DNA of 64,000 bases from Cronobacter condimenti 1330 (GCF_001277255.1 NZ_CP012264.1:3286001-3350000), one strand, 5' to 3'. Shown: positions 46,663 to 59,419, counted from the first letter of the stretch. Notes: generated by a model not told the origin, from the sequence alone. Made by a program: numbers and translations.

Positions 46663-49600
46663 TTAGACCATATTGACGTGTAATCCGTGTTGAATGAGAA
46701 CATCCCCCAGCGTGTTGGTTTGCGAGCTGTTGTGCCAGACATCAAACTGCATGCCGTCCACCTCCCGTTGCCCGCTCACCTGCCACATATCGCCGCTGCC
46801 CTTCACCAGATTGACCTGATCGCCATCGACACCTTTAACGAGCAGATCGTCTTCCGGCTTGTTGGTTAAGGTCAGCGCCTGATGCAGATCCAGCGTCAGG
46901 CTGTTGGTGCCGGATTTGCCGAGATCGAAGATCTCGATGTGCTGGAGCTTGCCGTCAAGCGCAGTGAGATCGAGCGTGATATTGACGCCATCCAGCACCA
47001 GCGTATCGGTGCCTGCGCCGCCATCAAGCGATGCAAAACCGAGCGTTGCAAGATGAATGGTGTCGCTGCCGCTGCTGCCTTGTAACGTGTCACCGCTATG
47101 GCTGGTGCCGTCCGCAAAATCGATGCTAACCCCGCCGATGGTGTAGCCGCCCGCCGCGCCTGCCGTGTCATCCGTGGCGGTGTTGCTGTCATCGCTGCTC
47201 TTCTCAGCCGTCGCGGCAACCGCCGCGATTTTCGCCGTCGCGGTGGTTTGCTGCGTATCGCCTTGCGTGGCGGTCTGGCTGTTTTCATCAGAGAGCGCGA
47301 ACAGCGCCGCCTCATGCTCAAGGCTTGCGGCTGCAAAGGTGGCAGGCGGCGTCGTCGAGATAATCTGCCCGCCGAGGCCGACGTTGAGGTAGCCGGTGTT
47401 GCCCGCCGCGTCCGTGGCGTAAATATTCAGCACGCTGGTGAGCGACAACAGTTGCAGAATATTCAGCCCAAGGCCGAGGTTGGCCGACCAGTTACCGTTG
47501 CTGTCGGTGATGGCCGTGGTGTTGACCGTCCCGTTCAGAAGCGACAAATGCACCACCGCGCCCGCGCCGAGGTTGGTTGAGCCACCACGCAGCGTCAGCC
47601 CCGAAGAGAGCAGCGTGAACGGGTTCAGGCTTGCAAGCGGGGTAAACGACAGCGTCGGGGTCGTGAGTTTCACCGTCACGTCGCTGCTGGTGCTATTGAC
47701 GTTGCCTACTTTATCCGTCACCGACACGCCCACTTTCAGCGCGCCGTTGGTCAGCCCCTGCAGAATGTTGCTGGTGACCGGCAGCGTCCAGGTGCCGTCG
47801 CTGCCGACCGTGGCGTTGTAGGAATTAGTGCCTAACGTCACTTTCACCGAGGCGCCGTCCGCCGCGCCGCTGATTTTCCCGCTGAGCGTCTGCCCGCTGC
47901 CCGCTTCGCTGACGTTCAGGTAACCATCGTTGCCGAACAGCGAGGTGAGCGAGACCGTCGGCAACGAGTGCGTAATCACGTTCAGCACGCCGCTGGTGGA
48001 GGTACTGTTGCCCGCCGGGTTAGTAACGCTGGCGTTGACCGAAAGCGTGCCGTCGAGCAGCCCGCTAAGATCGGTCTTCGGTACCGACAACTGCCAGGTG
48101 CCGTCGTTGCCGACAGTCGTGACGTAGTTTTTCCCACCCAGCGACACCCTGACCTGCGAGCCGACGGCGTTGGTGCTGGTGCCGCTAATCGTCTGGGCGC
48201 TCAGGATATCGGTGGCGTTCAGGCCGTTATCGCCAAAAAGCGAGGTGATGGCGAGTGTCGGCAGCGCGCCGATATTCACATTGAGCCCGCCGCTGGCGCT
48301 GCTGGTGTTGCCTGCCGGGTCGCGCGCGGTGACGCTGACGTTCAGCGGGCCATCGCTCAGCCCTTGCAGCGAAGCCGTTGGTACCGAAACCTGCCAGGTG
48401 CCGTCGGCGCGTACGGTCGTGTTAAACGTCAGCGCGCCCAGGGTGACGGTGAGCGCACTGCCCGCCGCCAGGTTGGTGGCAGTCCCGCTGATAAGCTGCG
48501 GACTTAACAGATCGCTTAAGCTCAGAATGCCGTCGCCGAAGATGGGGTTAACCGTCACCTGCGGCAGCGCCTGAACTATCGCGCCCACCACCTGCGAGCC
48601 GGTCGCCACGTTGCCGACCGGGTCAGTGACGCTGGCGCTTACCGTCAGCGTGCCGTCCTGAAGGCCTTTAAGCGTTGCCGCCGGCACATTCACCAACCAG
48701 GCGCCGTTATTGATGGTCGCCGTAAAGGCACTGCCGCCGACATTCAGCGTGACGGTGCCGTTCGCAAGGTTACTGGTGCCGCTAATGACCTGCCCGGCGT
48801 TCGCCTCCGCCGCGTTCAGCCAGCCGTCGCCGCCAAAGAGCGTATTGATAGCCACCGTCGGCAGCGAGGTGATCCCAACGACCACCGGCGCGCCGTTGAC
48901 CGTGGCGGTGTTGCCGTCCGGGGTGGTGATCGTCACGCGCGGCGTCAGCGAGCCTTCCGCCAGCGAGGCGAGATCGGTCGGGTTGAGTTGAATACTGAAG
49001 CGCCCGTTGCTGCCCACCGTGCCGTTAAAGGTACGCGCGCCAAGCGCCACGCTCACCGTAGAGCCCGCCGTCGCGTTGCTCACCACGCCGGAAATCGTCT
49101 GGCTCACCAGCGCCTCGGTGGCGTTCAGGAGGCCATCGCCGAAGACCGAGAGCGAACTCAGCGCCGGGGCGACCAGATCCAGCGTCAGCGAGCCGCTGGT
49201 CGTGGCGGTGTTGCCGTTCGTATCAGTCGCCGTGACGGTAACCGTCTGGTTGCCCGTCGCGATGCCGGTCAGCGCACTTTGCACCGCCCCCGGCAGGTTC
49301 ACGCTCCAGACGCCGTTCGGGCCGACCGTCGCCGTAAACGCCGGCGTGCTGCCAATCTGAATCGTCAGCGTCTGGCCGGCCAGCCCGGTGGCGGTGCCGC
49401 TGAGCGCGCCCTGCAACAGCTCAGGAATACTCAGCGTGCCGTCGCCAAACAGCGACCCGAGGTTAATTGTCGGCAGGTTATTGATCGCAACGTTGAAGGT
49501 CGCGCCGGTGGTATTCACGTTGCCCGCGTTATCGGTGACGACCACCTGCAAGGCGGCCTGGCCGTCCGGGAGTGAACCGAACAGCGTGGACGGCAGCGTC

Positions 49601-52600
49601 GCCGTCCAGCGTCCGGTCTCGTCCACCACCGCTGTCAGGCGCTGGCCTGCAAAGTTAACAATTACCGATGAGACGTTGGCCGCGTTACTGACCACACCGC
49701 TGATAGTCTGGTTAACGGTGCTGTCGGCGAAGTTAATCAGGTTGTCCGCGCCGACGATAACGTCGCTTACCACCGGTACATCCGTCAGCGCCAGGTTGAT
49801 GTCGATGATTTCATTGCGCACGTTGCCGAAGGCGTCAGTGACGTTCAACTGTACCGCAAGCGTGTTATCGACGATGCCCTGCCAGAGGCTCGGCGGGAAA
49901 TCGACTGAGATCCGCCCGTCGCCGCCCACCAGCACATCCAGCGGCACGTTGATATCGGTGCCGACGAGCGTGGCGGTAACCGTCGCGCCGCGATAGTCGC
50001 CACTCAGTTGCCCGGTCAGCGTCTGGGTCACCAGCGATTCTGCCACGTTCAGGATGCCGTCGCCGCCAAACAGATCGTCGACCAGCACACCCAGCCCTTT
50101 ATTCAGCGCCACATTAAGCGCCACGTTATTGGTCGAGGTGTTGCCCTGCGCATCGGTGGAGGTGATGTTAATGACCTGCGCGCCGTCGGTAAGCGTGGTG
50201 AGATCGACTTGTGGGAAGGTGTAATTCCAGTTGCCGTCCTGATCCACGGTTGCCGTTTGCGTCAACGGCCCGAGGCGCAGCGTCACGGTCTCGCCCGGCT
50301 CGCCGGTGCCCTGCAGCAGCAGGCCGCCCGCCGCATTCACGGTGTTAAGCACTGCGGGCACGCCCGCGGCATCTACCGTCAGCAGCGGACCATCGGCATT
50401 AAGGGTGACCGTACGGGAGTCGGTATCGATGTTGCCCGCCGCATCGGCGAGTGTGGCCGTCACGGTATAGTTGCCGTCTGCCAGGCCAGAAACCACGCTT
50501 TGCGGCACGCTGACGCTCCATGCGCCGTCAGCGCCGACCACCGCGTAATAGGTTTCACCGCTGAAGGTGACCGTCACCTGACGGCCCGCTTCTGACGTGC
50601 TGGCGGTGCCGCTCAGCACCAGCGGCTGGCTGGCTTCGGTGGCATCAATAATGTTATCGCCCGCAATCGTGCCCACAGTCACCACTGGCGGTACGGTATC
50701 GACTGCCACCCTCACCGTCGTGGTGGCTGGCGTGCCGCCATCGGTTGTCGCGATAACGGTATAGGTATCCTGGTTTGGGAATTGCGTAGCAGGCACGTCC
50801 AGCGACCATGTACCATCCGGCTGAACGGTGGCCGTGCCGACATTCTCGCCGTTAATGGTGACAGTGACGGTGGTCACGTCGCCAAGCGTCGTCCCCGTGA
50901 GTGCGACGGTTTCGCCCAGTTCGCCCGCGTTAATGATGTTATCGCCGGTGACCGGATTAATGCCGACCGCGACGGTTGGCGGCGTGGTGTCTATTGCCAA
51001 CGGCGTTGAACCTGTCGTCGCTACGTTGCCTGCTTTATCGGTGACCGTCGCGCTAAGGGTCTGATCGCCGTTCGCAAGCGTCGCCAGTTGCGCAGGCGAA
51101 AGCTGGAGCGACCAGGTATTGCCGTTCTGTACCGTGGTGGTAAAGGTCTGCCCCGCCAGGCTCACGGTAATAGTCTGCCCCGGCTCCACATTCGTCACCG
51201 TCCCCGTGAGGGTCTGGCTCTGCTGGCTCTCCGCCCCGCTCAGACCGTCCCCGCCGAAGGGCGCGTCCACGGTCAACGTCGGTGCCGCCAGCGACACATA
51301 GAGCGGGGCCGTAGTGGTGGCGGTGTTGCCCGCACCGTCTACAAGGCTCACGTTTACCGCCTGCAGGCCGTTTGGCACGCTCGTCCAGTCGTCTGCCGTC
51401 AGATTCAGCGTCCAGCTGGTGCCGGTAACGGTCACCCGATCCGGCCCAAAGGTCTGGTTGCCGATGGTGACGGTTATCTGGCTGCCCGCAGGTAAATCGC
51501 TGGTCAGCGTGCCGCTGATAGTCCCGGCCGCGCCCGCCTCGGTGATATTCACATAACCGTCGCCAAACAGCGGTTGGGTCACGGCGACCTGTGACGGCGT
51601 CAGCGCCGCCTGGAATGTCACATCAATATCCTGGCTATTGCCGAAGTTATCCTGCGCCACGATGGTCAGCGTATGGCTGCCAGGCGTCAGCCCCGCCAGC
51701 GCGCCCGCCGGCAGATCCAGCGTCCAGTTGCCTGCAGTATCCACACCCGCCACATAGGTCGTGCCGTTCACGTCAATCGTGACCGTGACATACTGGTTGT
51801 TCCCGGTGATCCCGGTCGTCCCGCTAAGCGTCAGCGGTCCGTTGGCCTCGCTGATGTTGAGAATCGCATTATCGCCAAACAACGCGGCGGCGGCCGTCGG
51901 CGCAGGTAACTGGGTCTGCACGTCAAACGATCCTGGCGCGCTGTCGGTATTGCCGAAAGCATCCCCCACATTCACGGTAAAGTTCTGGGTCGTGCCCTGC
52001 GGCAGGCCGGTAAAGGCAGAAGGCGGCAGCGTCACCGACCAGTCACCGTTTGCCTGCACCGTTCCGGTATACGTGTTGCCATTAAACTCAATATTAACGG
52101 TCTGCCCTGCCCCACTGACGCCCGTACTGCCGGTAAACGTCTGGGCGACGCTCGCCTCGGCATTGTTCAGCGCGCCGTCGATAAACGGCGTAGTGATAGT
52201 GGCATCCGGGATAGTGTTAATGCGCGATTCAAAGCTGTCGGTGCCGGTGTTGGTATTGCCCGCCGTATCGGTCACGACAACCGCGACCGGGACAGTACCG
52301 TCCGGCAGGGCAGTGAGTGTGGCGGGATCAAGCACCAGCGACCAGCTACCGTCAGCGTTGACCGTCGCGGGCACCATCGTGCCGTTATTCAGGCTTACCA
52401 TGACGGTGTCGATACGATCGGCGGGCAGGCCGGTGGTACCGGTGAGCGTTGCGCCCTGCGCCGCCTCACTGGCGTTCAGGATGCCGTCGGTAAAAGGTGT
52501 GGCGACAACAGGCGTCGGGAGCGGATCGGCATAGACGACAAAGTTAGCCTCCGGGCTGGTGGCAGAGTTGCCCGCGCGGTCTGACGCGGTCACGGTGATC

Positions 52601-55600
52601 GTGTGATTGCCCTCCGCCAGCGCGCTGAGCTGCGCAGGCGTTAGCGCCACCGTCCAGTTGCCGTTGTTATCGACCGTGCCGGTAATTGCCGCGCCGCCAT
52701 CGATGCTGATTTGCACCGTCTGGCCCGCGCCCGTCACGCCGGTACTGCCGGTAAGTTGCTGCCCCAGCGCCGCCTCATTCTGGTTGATAATGCCATCGCC
52801 AAAGAGCAGATCCGGCACGGCGGCGGTCGGCGGCGTGCGCAGCACATCCACAGAGACGCCCGCCGTCGCCGGGTTGCCGAATGCATCCTGCGCGGTGACG
52901 GTCAGCGTGTACTGGCCGTTTTGCAGCGACGACAGTTCATTTGCGCCGACGTTAATCGTCCATGCCCCGCCTGCACCGACCACGCCGTTTAGCGTGACGT
53001 CGCCCAGGGTGACCGCAATCGCCGTACCGGCCACAAGCCCGGTCGAGGTGCCGCTGATGGTGCCGCCGTTCTGGATCTCTGCGAGATTAATCAGGCCGTC
53101 GGTGAAAATCGTACCGAGCGCGACGGTCGGCGTGGTGTCATTACCAACGGTCACCGGCAGCGGCTGGCTGTCGCGGTTGCCGGTCGGGTCGGTCACCGTG
53201 AGCGTCAGTTCCTGCGGGCCATTCTCCAGCGCCTGCAGTTGCGCAGCCGGAATAGTAATACTCCAGTTGCCGTCGTTACCCGCCACCGTCTGATAGGTCT
53301 GGTCGCCGACCGTTAATTCCACCGTCGATCCTGCCGTCGTGGTGCCGCCGATGGCCTGTTCGGTCAGGGATTCACTGACGTTCAGGATCCCGTCATCCAG
53401 GAAGCTGCCGGGGTTGATGCCGGTTGCGGGCAGTGAGGTATCCACCGTGACATTACCGGTATCGGTCGCAGGGTTCTGCGCCGCATCGTTCGCCGTAACC
53501 GTGACGGTATAGCCGTCATTTGGCAGGTTCGCGATAGCCGATGAGGGCACCGTGACACTCCACAGGCCGTTGGCATCAGTGGTGCCCGTGTAGGTGACGT
53601 TATTAAACACCACGCTGACAATCGTGCCTGGCGCGAGGTTGGTCGAGGTGCCGGAAATGGTCAGATCCTGGCCGCTCTCCTGGCTGTTGATGATGTCGTC
53701 GCCCGCGATGGGGTTCAGCGCCACCTGCGGCTGCGAGCCAGGCTGTGCGGCAAAAGTGACCGGGTACTGAACAAACGCCTGATTGCCGGAGGCATCGGTG
53801 ACCGTTACGCCAATAATCTGCTGGCCATCCGCCACCTGCGCCAGCGCGCTCGTGGGCACGGTGGCAGTCCAGGTGCCGTTCGGCCGGACTTCCGCGCTGT
53901 AGCTCTGGCCGTTCAGGGTGACGGTCACGAACTGGCCCGGCTCCACGCGGGTGGTCGTCCCGGTGATTTGCAGGGGCGACTGCGCCTCGGTGGCGTTGAT
54001 GAAGTTATCTGTCGCGACGGTGTTAACCGTCACCAGCGGCGCATTGGCCGGAGAGGCATCCAGCGTCAGCGAGACGCGCTCGCTGGTGGTGTTGCCCGCC
54101 GCATCGCTAACCGTTGCGATGACGCTGACCGGGCCGTCCGGCAGCGTAGTGAGCGCGCCCGCAGGCAGCGTCACGCTCCAGGTGCCGTCGCTTTGTACCA
54201 GCGCGCTGTAGCTCTGGCCGCCAATCTGCACCAGCACCGTTTGTGGGTTAACCGGATCGTAGGGGGTGGCACTGCCGCTGATGGTGAGCGGCTGCGCGGC
54301 TTCGGTGGCGTTAACGATGTTATTGCCGGTGATGTCATCAAGCGTCAGCAATGGCGCGGTGAGATCCACCGTGACCGTGCTTTGCGCCACGTTCTGGTTG
54401 CCCGCCGCATCGGTCGCGGTAACGGTGAGCGGCGCATCGCCATCTGTCAGGCCCTGTAGCGCCGCTGGCGGCAGCGTAACCGACCAGTTACCACTGCTGT
54501 CCACCACCGCGTTATAAGAAGCGCCGCCAAACTGAACGGTCACCGTTTGCCCCGCGCCGCTCACGCCGGTGGAGCCGCTCAGCGCGCCGCCTGTACTCAC
54601 TTCCGCCGCGTTGATAATGCCATCGGTAAACGGCGTGTTGACGGTGACATTCGGCAGCGCCGTGGTGATGATGGTGAAGTTCTGATTACCCGAGACAACC
54701 GCGCCGTTTTCATCGGTGCCGGAGACGGTGAGTGTCGTTTTGCCGTCGCTGATATCCAGCGCGTCGGCACGCGGCACGGTGACGCTCCAGCCGCCGTCCT
54801 CACCGGTTGTGGCGGTGTACTGTTTGCCGTTGAGCGTAATGGTCAGCGTCGTTTGCGGCGCGAAGTTAACGCTGGTGCCGCTCAGTACCAGGCCATTCGC
54901 TATTTCGTCCAGCGAGACGCGGTTATCGCCAGTGATGGGGAATACCGTCAGCGCGCTGATATCGGTATCAACGCTAAAGCCGCGATCGAGGCTCACGCTG
55001 TTGCCTGCCGCATCGCTCACGCCGACGGTCAGGGTATAGTCGCCGTTGGTCAGGCCCGTTAAGGCGCTGGCTGGCACATCCGCTTCCCAGCGCCCTGCGG
55101 AGTCCACCACGCCAGTGAAGGTGTCATCGCCAAGCGTGATGGTGACGGTTTGCCCGGCGGTGACGTTAGTCGCGGTACCCGTAAGCGTTACGCCGCTTGC
55201 CCGTTCGCCCGCATCAATCACGCCGTCGCCGCCTACCGGGTCGACGGTCAGCAGCGGCGCACGCGCCGGATCGACCGCCACCGTAACCGGACGTGTAGCC
55301 GTTGAGCTGTTCCCCGCCGCGTCGGTGATCGTGACGCTAAACTGCACCTGGCCGTTTGGCAGCGCCTGCAAATCCGTCGCCGGAATATCGACCGACCATT
55401 CGCCGTTCGCGCCGGTAACGGTGGTGTTGTAGGTTTTGCCGTTTAGCGACACAACAATGCTGTCGCCCTGCGCGGCTCCTGCGGCGACCCCGGAGAACGG
55501 CTGCGCCTGGCTTGCTTCGGTGATGTTCAGCGCGTCATCCTGCGCAAACGGATTGAGGGTCAGCGTCGGTGCCTCGACATCCACCGTGAAATCGACCGTC

Positions 55601-58600
55601 CGGGTCTGACTGTTGCCTGCCGCGTCGCGCACCACGATTTGCAGCGGCACCGGCGAATCATTGCCGGTGAGGGCATCGAGCGCCCCGGAAGGCAGCGTTA
55701 GCGACCAGTTGCCGCTGGCATCCACCGTCCCCTGATAGTTTTGCCCGTTGAGCGTGACGGTGACCGTCTGGCCTGCGCCTGTGCTGCCGGTAGTGCCGGT
55801 CAGCACCTGATTCACGCCCGCCTCCGCCTGGCTTAGCGTGCCGTCGGTAAACAGCGGATCGGTGGTGATATTCGGCAGGTTATTGATGATAACGGTCAGC
55901 GTATGGCTGTCGCTGACGCCGCCATTTTGCGCGGTGGCGGTCACCTCATAGGGGCCATCCGGGAGCTGTTGCAGCACGGCTGCCGGCACCGTGGTCTGCC
56001 AGTTGCCGCTGGCGTCTACCGTCGCGGTATAGGTTTCGCCGTTAAGCGTGACGGTGATTTCGGTGTTGGGCGCAAGCCCGGCGCTGGTGCCGTTGATGGT
56101 TAACGGTGAATTCGCTTCTTCACGGTTAATAAAATCGTCCACCGCGATGATGCTGATGGCAACACCCGAGGCAGCGTTATCGACCGTAATCGGCGCCTGG
56201 ATAGTCTGCGTCTGGTTCCAGGTATCGGTGATGCTCACCTGAATGGCGTTTGCGCCGTTTGAAAGCCCCTGCAACACGACCGCAGGTACGTCAACGCGCC
56301 AGTTGCCCGCCGCGTCGACAGCCGCGGTGGCGCTCCAGGCACCGATAGCGACCGTGACCAGACTGCCTGGCTCGGCGTTGGCAACGCTGCCCTGCAACGG
56401 CTGTGCGGTTTTGATTTCCGCCGCATCCAGTACGTTATCACCGGTAAACGGCGTGACGGTGACGGATGGCTGCGCGGTTTTCACCGCGATGGCATCGGTC
56501 ACCGTGGTGGTGTTGCCCGCCGCGTCTGTCGTTGTCACGACAACCGGACTGGTGCCGGGCGGTAACTGACCGAGATCAGCGGCAGGCAGCGTGATTTGCC
56601 AGTTACCGTCGCTGCCGGTCGTGGTGGTGTAGGTCTGACCGTTGAGCGTCACCGTGACCGTCTGCCCGGCTTCAGAGCTGTTGCCGGAGAGCACCTGATC
56701 GGTCGTGAGCTCCTGGGCGTTCAGCTTGCCATCGTCCGTCAGCGTATAGAGCGAGAGCGCAGGCGGGGTGGTATCAACCGTGACCGTAGCACTGCTGCTT
56801 GCGCTGTTGCCCGCCCCGTCCGTCACGGTGACCACAACCGGCGTCTGCCCGGTCGGCAGCGTTTGCAACTGTGAGGCCGGTACCGTAATGCTCCAGCCGC
56901 CATCTGCGCCTGCCGTTGTGGTGTAAGTCTGGTTGCCAAGCTGGACGGTGACGGTCTGGCCGCTGCCACTGACGCCCGTGTTGCCGGTAAGCGTCTGGCT
57001 CTGCTGGAGATCTGCGGCATTAAGCGAGCCGTCGCCAAACGGCGTGGCGATAGTCGGCTCCGGCAGGTCATTAATCGCGACGGTTATTACCCGGTCAGCC
57101 GTGGCGGTCGCCTGCCCTGCGGTGACCGTCGCCGTGACAGTGCGCGGGCCGTCGCCCAGGGAGGCCAGATCGGCTGGCGGGATCACCACGCTCCAGTTAC
57201 CGGCGCTGTCGAGCACCGCGGTGTACGTTTTTTCGTTGAATGTCACGATGACCTGCGCGCCCGGCGCGGTCACGGTCGTGATGCCGCGGATCTCAAGCGG
57301 CTACGACGCCTCTGCCGCATTCAGATAATCGTCGGTGGAGAGAATGGCTATCGAGACGGACGGCGGGGCACGGTCTACAACAATAGTATCCGTGACGGTG
57401 AGCGGCGTGCCGGTGCCGTTCGGTACGCTGACGGTGAGCGCTGCGTTGCCGTTGGCAAGCGCCTGGAGATCGCCGCTCGGGAGCGTGACCTGCCAGGTGC
57501 CGTCACCGCCGACGGTCGCGTAATAGTTCACGCCGTTCAGGGTGACGGTGACGACCGCCCCCGCTGCGATATTTTCAGTGGTGCCGCTCAGAATCTGATC
57601 GTTGCCAAGCTCGGCGCCATTCAGCGCGTTATCTGCCGTGAGCGGGTCGAGCGTCAGCGCGGGCTGGTCAAGATTGACCGTAAAGCGCGTTTCGCTGCTG
57701 CTGGTGTTGCCCGCGAGATCGGTAATGCTGACGTTTAGCACATACTCCTGACCGTTTTGCAGCGCCTGAAGATCCGCTGCCGGAATGCTCGCCTGCCAGC
57801 TGCCGTCCGCGCCCACGGTCGCGGTATACGTTTTCCCATTCAGAGTGATGGTGACGGTCTGCCCTTCTTCCGCCGCACCGGTAAAGCCGCGCAGGATCTG
57901 ATCGGTCGTCGTCTGCTCGCCGCCCAGCGAACCATTGGTAAAAGGAATGAACTGTAAGGCGGGTGCGACGGTATCGACGTTGATATCAACCGTCTGGCTA
58001 ATCGTGTTGCCGTTTACATCGACAAGCGTAATACCGATGGTATTAAGCCCTTGCGGCAACGCTTGCAGGGCGCTTGCCGGGAGCGTCACGCTCCAGCTGC
58101 CATCCGCGCCGATAACAGCGGTGTAGGTATTGCCACCAAGCGTGACTGTAATGGTACGGCCCGCGTTGGCAGCGTCCACCACGCCGCTCAGTATCTGGTC
58201 TTGCAGCACTTCGCTGCTGTTGAGCACGTTATCGTCGGTCAGCGGATCGAACGCGATTTCTGCCGGGTCCGGCGTTTCGCCGCCGTTGTCGCCACCGCCG
58301 TTGTCCCCGCCCCCATTATCACCGCCGCCATTGTTGTTATTGTCGCCGCCGCCACCACCGCTGTTGCTGGCGGCGATCGCCACACCCGCGATAGCGCCAA
58401 CCGCCGCAATGCCCCCCAGCACCTCAAGCGTGGTCAGCCCTTCTGCACCGGTGAGCGCGCCAAGCGTGGTATCCGCCATGGAAGGCACAATCGCCTCGGC
58501 CACCGCCGGGCCGGGTTCAGAGGCAAACGGGAACAGCGCGTGATGCACACCTTTGTCATCTTCAAAAATAAGCTCGCTATGCTGGCCTTCGGCATCAAGT

Positions 58601-58830
58601 AAGAAGAAATGCTGGTAGCGCACCGTTGTCCCATCTTTCATATGGACAATCAGGTCATTCCCCTGCCGTTCGTAGAAATTAACCGTTTCGGGAGAAGCGT
58701 TTATTCTCACAATGCTGGTCTGGGATAAATTGACGACCCGGTCCGCATTCTGGGAATAATGGGTAATCACGTCTCCGGTATTCTGGTTGAGAATATCCAC
58801 GGTAGGCGAAAGACTATTTTGAACGGCCAT
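46663..58830 (-). pseudogene. bapA: Giant BapA-like biofilm adhesin, interrupted by an in-frame TAG
   Basis: One continuous reading frame of 4055 codons is broken only by TAG at 57301-57303 (codon 510). Residues 1-~135 are a BapA prefix-like domain (VDILNQNTGDVITHYSQN...). A hydrophobic stretch (IAAVGAIAGVAIAAS) and a GGGDN-repeat linker (~156-184) follow. About 36 Ig-like repeats of ~101 residues each come next. The final ~230 residues are a type I secretion C-terminus with LQGSSGSDTIHLATLGF and LDGGAGTDTLVLDG. The product should be surface-bound and promote cell-cell adhesion, as Salmonella BapA does. As read, translation makes only 509 residues lacking the secretion signal. The rest of the frame shows no decay, so the change is recent or a sequence error. 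The ATG at 58830 has AGAGGAAA upstream. Confidence 0.88.
47356..58263 (-). repeat. Tandem array of about 36 Ig-like repeats within bapA
   Basis: Each unit begins with a D-G/D-x-x-N-x-x-E pattern (for example DDNVLNSSE, GDGSLNAAD, FTDGILNASE), followed by LxGxT, then VTVTLNGxTYTxTVxxDGxW, then LPxxxLxxLxxGxxxxxVTVTDxAGN. Units average about 303 bases. The N-terminal and middle units are diverse, while the last six share an LFGD...L start, suggesting local duplication. I counted units by this motif; the final one (LASLNPFTLLSSGLTLRGGS) is degenerate. Confidence 0.85.
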
Positions 58831-59419
58831 TCTTCATTTCCTCTGACTGGGGAAGCAAGCTGCGCTGCATAAGCGTCTATTAATGGACACTTATGGATTA
58901 CCCACGCCGAACAGGGCGACGCCGGGGAGATACGTTTTCCCGAAATGTGTTGCAACAATTGTCAAATCAATAAAAAACAGTGAGTTAATCGCAAGCTAGG
59001 CGGTTTATATGTACAAATACTTAACAAAATGTATAAGCAACACGGTGCGGTTTGGCAAAGAAAACATAAAAAAAAGAGCGCTTGCGCAATATATACGCGT
59101 GGTCTACCCCAGTTAATGGGCAGCTAAGTCACGGAAAATAAAAAAGTGCCAGTAGCGTTATTACTCTGCTTTGCAATCATCAAAAATGAATTAATCATCC
59201 TATTCTTAAAGAATCGTAAAAATATATTCTATTTTTTATTTCCTTTTTATTTACCAGGAATTCTGGGGTTATTTGCTCGTACATTCTTTAAGCGCAGCGG
59301 CAATTTCGTGAGGCAAATCACCTTGTGTTGTAACTGCATCCACAGCAATGAAAATGCGCAAAAAAGCAGCACCCGGACGACGAAACGATATGGACTGGTC
59401 ACGCGTGGGTAAACTCTGT
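58831..59419. other. Long A+T-rich regulatory gap between bapA and ssrA
   Basis: About 590 bases, clearly richer in A+T than the flanking genes, form the control region of bapA (minus) and the ssrA upstream region (plus). A TTGACA (minus strand, 58960-58965) lacks a convincing -10. An 88-codon open frame at 59146-59412 has no ribosome-binding site and runs into the ssrA promoter, so it is rejected. Adhesins of this type are usually under CsgD/c-di-GMP control; no site can be assigned by eye. Confidence 0.5.

Noticed and set aside
46663..57273. Separate 3536-residue adhesin gene starting at GTG 57273
   Set aside because: The GTG is an ordinary internal Val codon with no ribosome-binding site, ten codons after the amber, in the middle of a repeat. 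The frame is the continuation of bapA.
46882..58602. Many long open frames on the plus strand opposite bapA (up to 257 codons)
   Set aside because: They arise because the repeat codon usage leaves the antisense frame free of stops. They lack ribosome-binding sites and family resemblance, and recur with the repeat period.
46663..58830. CRISPR-like array suspected from regular ~300-base repetition
   Set aside because: The periodicity is protein-coding Ig-like repeats. Units are diverged and far too long for CRISPR repeats and spacers.
59101..59135. Possible IS3-family terminal repeat
   Set aside because: Only a loose resemblance, with no transposase remnant or matching second end nearby. Kept as a remark, not a feature.
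59146..59412. 88-codon open frame between bapA and ssrA
   Set aside because: No ribosome-binding site, unusual composition, and it runs into the ssrA promoter. No resemblance to any protein.
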